A stretch of DNA of 64,000 nucleotides, taken from assembly GCA_963719055.1 (NCBI GenBank), contig CAVRAU010000008.1, positions 372,001 to 436,000 on the forward strand, read 5' to 3'. The stretch's first letter is position 1. Every line of letters begins with the position of its first letter. This document shows, piece after piece, positions 60,711 through 64,000 of the stretch. Made by a program: the position numbers and the translations under genes. The notes beneath the pieces were generated by a model. The model saw only the letters and a program-made list of their open reading frames with translations, made no database searches and was not told where the DNA came from. Source of the DNA: CAXMQZ01 sp963719055. Lineage in GTDB: Bacteria; Acidobacteriota; Thermoanaerobaculia; Multivoradales; JAHEKO01.

Positions 60711-61767
60711 CTAGGAGACTACAGGATCTCTCGGAAGAGACCTTCCCACATCGGGAGGACTTTGGACCAATCGTGGGCTTGGGCACTCTCGGACCCGTTG
60801 CGGGACAGCTTTGAGGCCAGCGAAGGATGCTCCAAGAGTTCCTGTACGGCCTTGGCCATCGCAGGGCGCGTCGGAGGGTTCCACGAGCAGACCGCTGGTC
60901 CGGTCGCTGACTACATGTGGAACACCACCCACATTTGTGCTCACCACAGACAAGCCGCAAGCCTGAGCTTCCACCACGCTTCGTGGGGCGTTGTCCACCG
61001 TCGTCGTGTTCAGGAAAATGTCGGCAGCCTGGAGCTCTGCTGGCACCTCGGAGTTTGGGATCGGCCCCTTGATCGTGGCTTGACCTTCGAGTCCTAGTCG
61101 AGCGATGGCGTCCCTGGTCCTCTGCCAGGCTGCCATCCCCTTTATCGGGGCCAATCATGACGAGGGTCCCATCAGGATGAGTGGCAACTAGGTTTCCGAG
61201 GACTTCGACAGCAACCCAGGGCTGATAGATCTTGTGAAACGCTCGGACCCAGATCAGTCTCGGCTGTGCCGCAATTCTCTCCTGGTAGTGAAACCTCTCC
61301 AGGTCCAGGGGGTTTGGTATCACCCGGATTCCGCCGGAAAATCTTCTCATCCCTTCCGCCAGAAAATCTGAAGGGCATGTTACAGCTCTCGCCTTTCTGA
61401 GAAGTCGACCTACTCGTCTCGGATGCCTGGCAGCGAACTCCGGAAGCTGTCCACCATGAAGCGTCAGGACATATGGCTTGCCCATGGCCCTCAGGTTAGA
61501 AGAGGCCACCTCTGCCCAGACAAAAGCAGGGCCACTGAAAACGTCAATGTGAGCCAGATCGTACTCGGCACTTCGTCGTATTGTGGTTGTGACGATATCT
61601 GCCAAGCGGGCAACTCTGCCGGACCGGGACGAGGCATGAACTACTTCATACCCACTCTGCTGGAACCAGTCGGGCAGACTCTCGCGACTTTGACTTCCCA
61701 GAGCAGTCTCGGCACCAAAGCTGCCCACAAACAACAAGCGAGGCTTCCTTGTAATCGGGTCCTCCAT
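60711..61767 (-). CDS. Family 4 glycosyltransferase, with frameshift(s)
   Basis: A GT-B fold glycosyltransferase. ATG 61767 (MEDPITRKPRLLFVGSFGAE) is preferred; TTG 61791 overlaps the polymerase stop and is also possible. The N-terminal domain contains LAHIDVFSGPAF and VLTLHGGQLPEFA. IRVIPNPLDLERFHYQER is the hinge. After IGPDKGD the frame shifts near 61140 and continues WQRTRDAIARLGLEGQATIKG. Next comes IPNSEVPAELQAADIFLNTT, then NAPRSVVEAQACGLSVVSTNVGG, the nucleotide-sugar-binding E...E motif. The last 60 residues are probably affected by another indel near 60880. Confidence 0.8.
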
Positions 61768-61787
61768 CTTTGGATAGCCCACCTTGC

Positions 61788-63212
61788 TCAACGAGATGCC
61801 ATGCGCCCTTGTCGCCTAGCCTGGCTTGGAAAGACATTGACTTGCGATTCCAAGAGTACAGCCAGACCAATCGCGAATGCAGGCAAGACCAACCGAAATG
61901 CGTTGACCGCCATGTAGAGAACAACCCAGGTCGCCAATCCGGCTGCCAGTGGTCCCAGATTCGTCTGCTTCGATCTCCTTACCAATTGAAACAAGATTGC
62001 GGCCAACGCTCCCAGACTGATCAGGCCAAACACGCCGTGCTCAGCCAACATTCGTGTGAACTCGGTGTGGCCGGCTACACGTTGACCAATAAACGACGCC
62101 CTGATCTGAGTAGCCACCCCCGGACCCACACCCAACACCGGGCTCTCCCGCCAGATCTCCAGGTCTGTCTTTGCGATTGCTCCACGCCCAGTGAGACTCG
62201 GATTGGTGTATCTCTGAGAGAACCCACCCTGGGTAACTCTTTCCAGCCCTGGAACCAGGACGAACGCGAACAGGCCAGCCATCATGAGACCCGAACTCAG
62301 TACGGTCATTTGTTGACGGCTGCTCCTGAAAGCCAGAGCAATTGTCACGGCAAACGCCCCGATAGTCATTGCCAGGCCGGATCGAGAGAAGGTCAAAGCG
62401 GCTTGAAACGCTAGAAAGACTGTCAGCGCCCACAAGACCACTCCGCGTTGACCTCGCCACTTCACCATGAATCGATGTTGCAGGACGAGAAGGAGACCCA
62501 AGGAAAGGACTGACGCGACCTGGTTGGGTCCATATCCGCCACTAGCGACAAAGTTCGAGGCATCAGAGAAATCGACCTCATCAGCCGTCACTAGGGAACC
62601 CAGCGCCACCACTGCGACTCCCACAGCTGGCCCTAGAAAAACCGACATGATCACCCTCGGTTCCATGGCGCGCCGAGATGCTAAAGTGCAGTACCAAAGC
62701 GCCAGGAACAGGGCTGCGGGACCAGCCAAGTTGAACGCCATCGCCTGTCGGGCTTCCTCGAGATCCGAGATGCTGCTGAATGTCAGCGGAATGGAGACCA
62801 GCAAAGGCAGTAAATACAAGAGACCGAGTACCGGCGGGCGGCGATGGCGTCGCAGAAGAGCCAGGCCAAACAATAGGACAAAAAGGTACTCCCCAAGGAG
62901 CCAAGGAACTCGAGCTCCAGACATACGCCAGAGAATCTCCGAACCAGCAATGTAGGCGGCGGTGGTCAGAACCAGTGCCGGGGACCCACTGGCTCCAACC
63001 GCAAGTGCACCGGCAGCAACAACCACCGCGTGCAGGGTCGCAGTCATCGGCAAGCCAGTCATCAACAGAGCGAGCGCCGCGCTGAAACCGAGCCAGGCCA
63101 AGAGTCCAGTGGTTTTCTGAAGGCGGGCCAACCGGCTACGTGGACGCCCTGTATACCTCAGTTGTGGCTTGCCCGACTCCGAACTGGGACCGAGAGACTG
63201 TTGGCGGGTCAT
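61788..63212 (-). CDS. O-antigen polymerase/ligase-like (Wzy/WaaL) membrane protein
   Basis: An intact 474-residue polytopic membrane protein with about twelve hydrophobic segments. The large periplasmic loop carries the family's landmark: SLTGRGAIAKTDLEIWRESPVLGVGPGVATQIR, then GHTEFTRMLAEHGVFGLISLGAL, the H.e.l..l.E.G..G pattern of the O-antigen ligase/polymerase superfamily. It would polymerise or transfer the polysaccharide repeat. The start ATG at 63212 overlaps the stop of the upstream glycosyltransferase (ATGA). The N-terminal 35 residues are basic and cytoplasmic. Confidence 0.85.
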   Translation of the reverse strand: MTRQQSLGPSSESGKPQLRYTGRPRSRLARLQKTTGLLAWLGFSAALALLMTGLPMTATLHAVVVAAGALAVGASGSPALVLTTAAYIAGSEILWRMSGARVPWLLGEYLFVLLFGLALLRRHRRPPVLGLLYLLPLLVSIPLTFSSISDLEEARQAMAFNLAGPAALFLALWYCTLASRRAMEPRVIMSVFLGPAVGVAVVALGSLVTADEVDFSDASNFVASGGYGPNQVASVLSLGLLLVLQHRFMVKWRGQRGVVLWALTVFLAFQAALTFSRSGLAMTIGAFAVTIALAFRSSRQQMTVLSSGLMMAGLFAFVLVPGLERVTQGGFSQRYTNPSLTGRGAIAKTDLEIWRESPVLGVGPGVATQIRASFIGQRVAGHTEFTRMLAEHGVFGLISLGALAAILFQLVRRSKQTNLGPLAAGLATWVVLYMAVNAFRLVLPAFAIGLAVLLESQVNVFPSQARRQGRMASR

Positions 63213-64000
63213 GAATCTGAGATCGCCGGGGATGCGCTCCCCATCAGCGCAGTGTCCATTCTCGTCTTGAAAAGGGCAACGACGTTCATCAAATACTCAT
63301 CGTACGAGAATAGCTGAGCGCTCTCTAGCCCGTTCTTCACAGTGTTGGCCCACGATTCTTCGTTACTCGAGAAGCCGAGAACTGCCCTTGCGAAAGCCTC
63401 GTCATCATCTGGATCTACCACCACGCCCGATCCAGACTCTTCAAAGAACTGAGGAATTGCAGAGACTGCCCCGGCTATCGGTACAACTCCATAGGCCATT
63501 CCCTCCGCAAGCACCTTTGGAAACCCCTCGCTCCGGCTCGGATGCAGAAGGAAATGAGCCTGCCGCAACACAGAAGGGATTTGACTCCGAAGCAAGAAGC
63601 CACGGAATCTCACCTGATCCCCTAGCTTCAGCTCATCCACCAGCCGCTCCAGATCCAGCCTGAGAGGACCATCCCCCACAATCTCCAGGACAAATCTCGA
63701 AGCTTGGTTTGAGAGACGGTTGATCGCGCGAATGGCCACTTCCGCTCCCTTCCCCTCGATCAAGGCCCCAATGTGGACTATTCTCATGGGAGATTCGAGA
63801 CTCTTCTCCCGCGCGCACTTCCGACCTTCTTCGATCTCCATCGTCGTCAAACAGGGGTTCTGAAAGGACGTGACGTGAACGGGCTGTCCCGCCCACTTGC
63901 CGTTGACCGTCACCACCGCACCATGGCCAGATCTTCGCAGTAGCCAGCGCTGGAGCCGATAGGGAAGCCGATCGTGTCCGGATGGCTGCCAATTCCCCGC
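63209..64000 (-). CDS. Family 4 glycosyltransferase, 5' end beyond the window
   Basis: The C-terminal 263 residues or so of a GT-B glycosyltransferase. The frame stays open to the window edge (QPSGHDRLPYRLQRWLLRRS...), so the true start lies outside; the GTG at 63916 is internal. The nucleotide-binding domain reads MRIVHIGALIEGKGAEVAIRA. It continues with FVLEIVGDGPLRLDLERLV, RFRGFLLRSQIPSVLRQAHF and the HPSRSEGFPKVLAEGMAYGV motif with the E...E pair. It is the first visible gene of the polysaccharide operon in transcription order. Confidence 0.88.
   Translation of the reverse strand, partial: AGNWQPSGHDRLPYRLQRWLLRRSGHGAVVTVNGKWAGQPVHVTSFQNPCLTTMEIEEGRKCAREKSLESPMRIVHIGALIEGKGAEVAIRAINRLSNQASRFVLEIVGDGPLRLDLERLVDELKLGDQVRFRGFLLRSQIPSVLRQAHFLLHPSRSEGFPKVLAEGMAYGVVPIAGAVSAIPQFFEESGSGVVVDPDDDEAFARAVLGFSSNEESWANTVKNGLESAQLFSYDEYLMNVVALFKTRMDTALMGSASPAISDS

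Overview
The window is GC-rich, gene-dense DNA from a diderm (Gram-negative-type) bacterium: it carries a TolC/RND tripartite pump, a menaquinone-type MenG methyltransferase and a capsule/exopolysaccharide locus. The mix of gingipain-type C25 peptidase, SdrD-type repeats, lasso-peptide genes, glyoxylate cycle and LuxC/LuxE-like genes fits Acidobacteriota (Thermoanaerobaculia-like) best, but that placement is inference from gene content. Nearly all genes sit in tight operons with ATGA/GTGA overlaps. Many otherwise convincing genes are broken by single frameshifts, including housekeeping genes. The cases I could resolve are +1 insertions, which suggests uncorrected long-read assembly errors rather than gene decay.

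Layout. 1-2.9 kb: menG, folD, coaE and an ITPase (+). 3.0-5.3 kb: LuxE-like and LuxC-like acyl reduction genes (+). 5.3-12.5 kb (-): thioredoxin-like protein, MauE/DoxX-like membrane protein, UvrA, and a class A penicillin-binding protein. 12.6-14.5 kb: ABC-F ATPase (+). 14.6-16.3 kb (-): lipoprotein, PH-like membrane protein, EAL phosphodiesterase. 16.3-22.6 kb (-): a tetR-tolC-MFP-RND efflux operon behind two perfect 18-bp palindromes. 23-26 kb: malate synthase and isocitrate lyase (+). 26.1-29.6 kb: ABC transporter plus histidine kinase and response regulator (+).

29.7-51 kb is the most interesting part: two lasso-peptide loci pointing away from each other across an 8.9-kb gene for a secreted C25 peptidase with SdrD-type repeats. 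Locus 1 (- strand, 33.1-31.0 kb) has a lasso cyclase followed by a precursor. Locus 2 (+ strand, 42.4-51.0 kb) has an HPr-kinase-like gene, two PqqD-type recognition proteins, a cyclase, two tandem precursors missed by ordinary gene calling, a second HPr-kinase-like gene, a PRMT-like methyltransferase with a PqqD-like tail, an ABC exporter and a leader peptidase. Aligned on the leader motif, all three predicted core peptides start with Gly and carry an acidic residue at core position 8 (Glu, Glu, Asp). Locus 1 has no recognition protein or peptidase of its own nearby, so it may borrow those of locus 2.

51-64 kb is a surface-polysaccharide cluster, almost all on the - strand: FlaA1/CapD-type dehydratase, nucleotidyltransferase-fold protein (also a plausible lasso accessory), SGNH hydrolase (+), initiating sugar-phosphate transferase, DegT aminotransferase, methyltransferase, GT2, CapK-like adenylate-forming enzyme, GT4, Wzy-like polymerase, and a second GT4 that runs off the window end. 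I saw no tRNA, rRNA, CRISPR array or insertion sequence.
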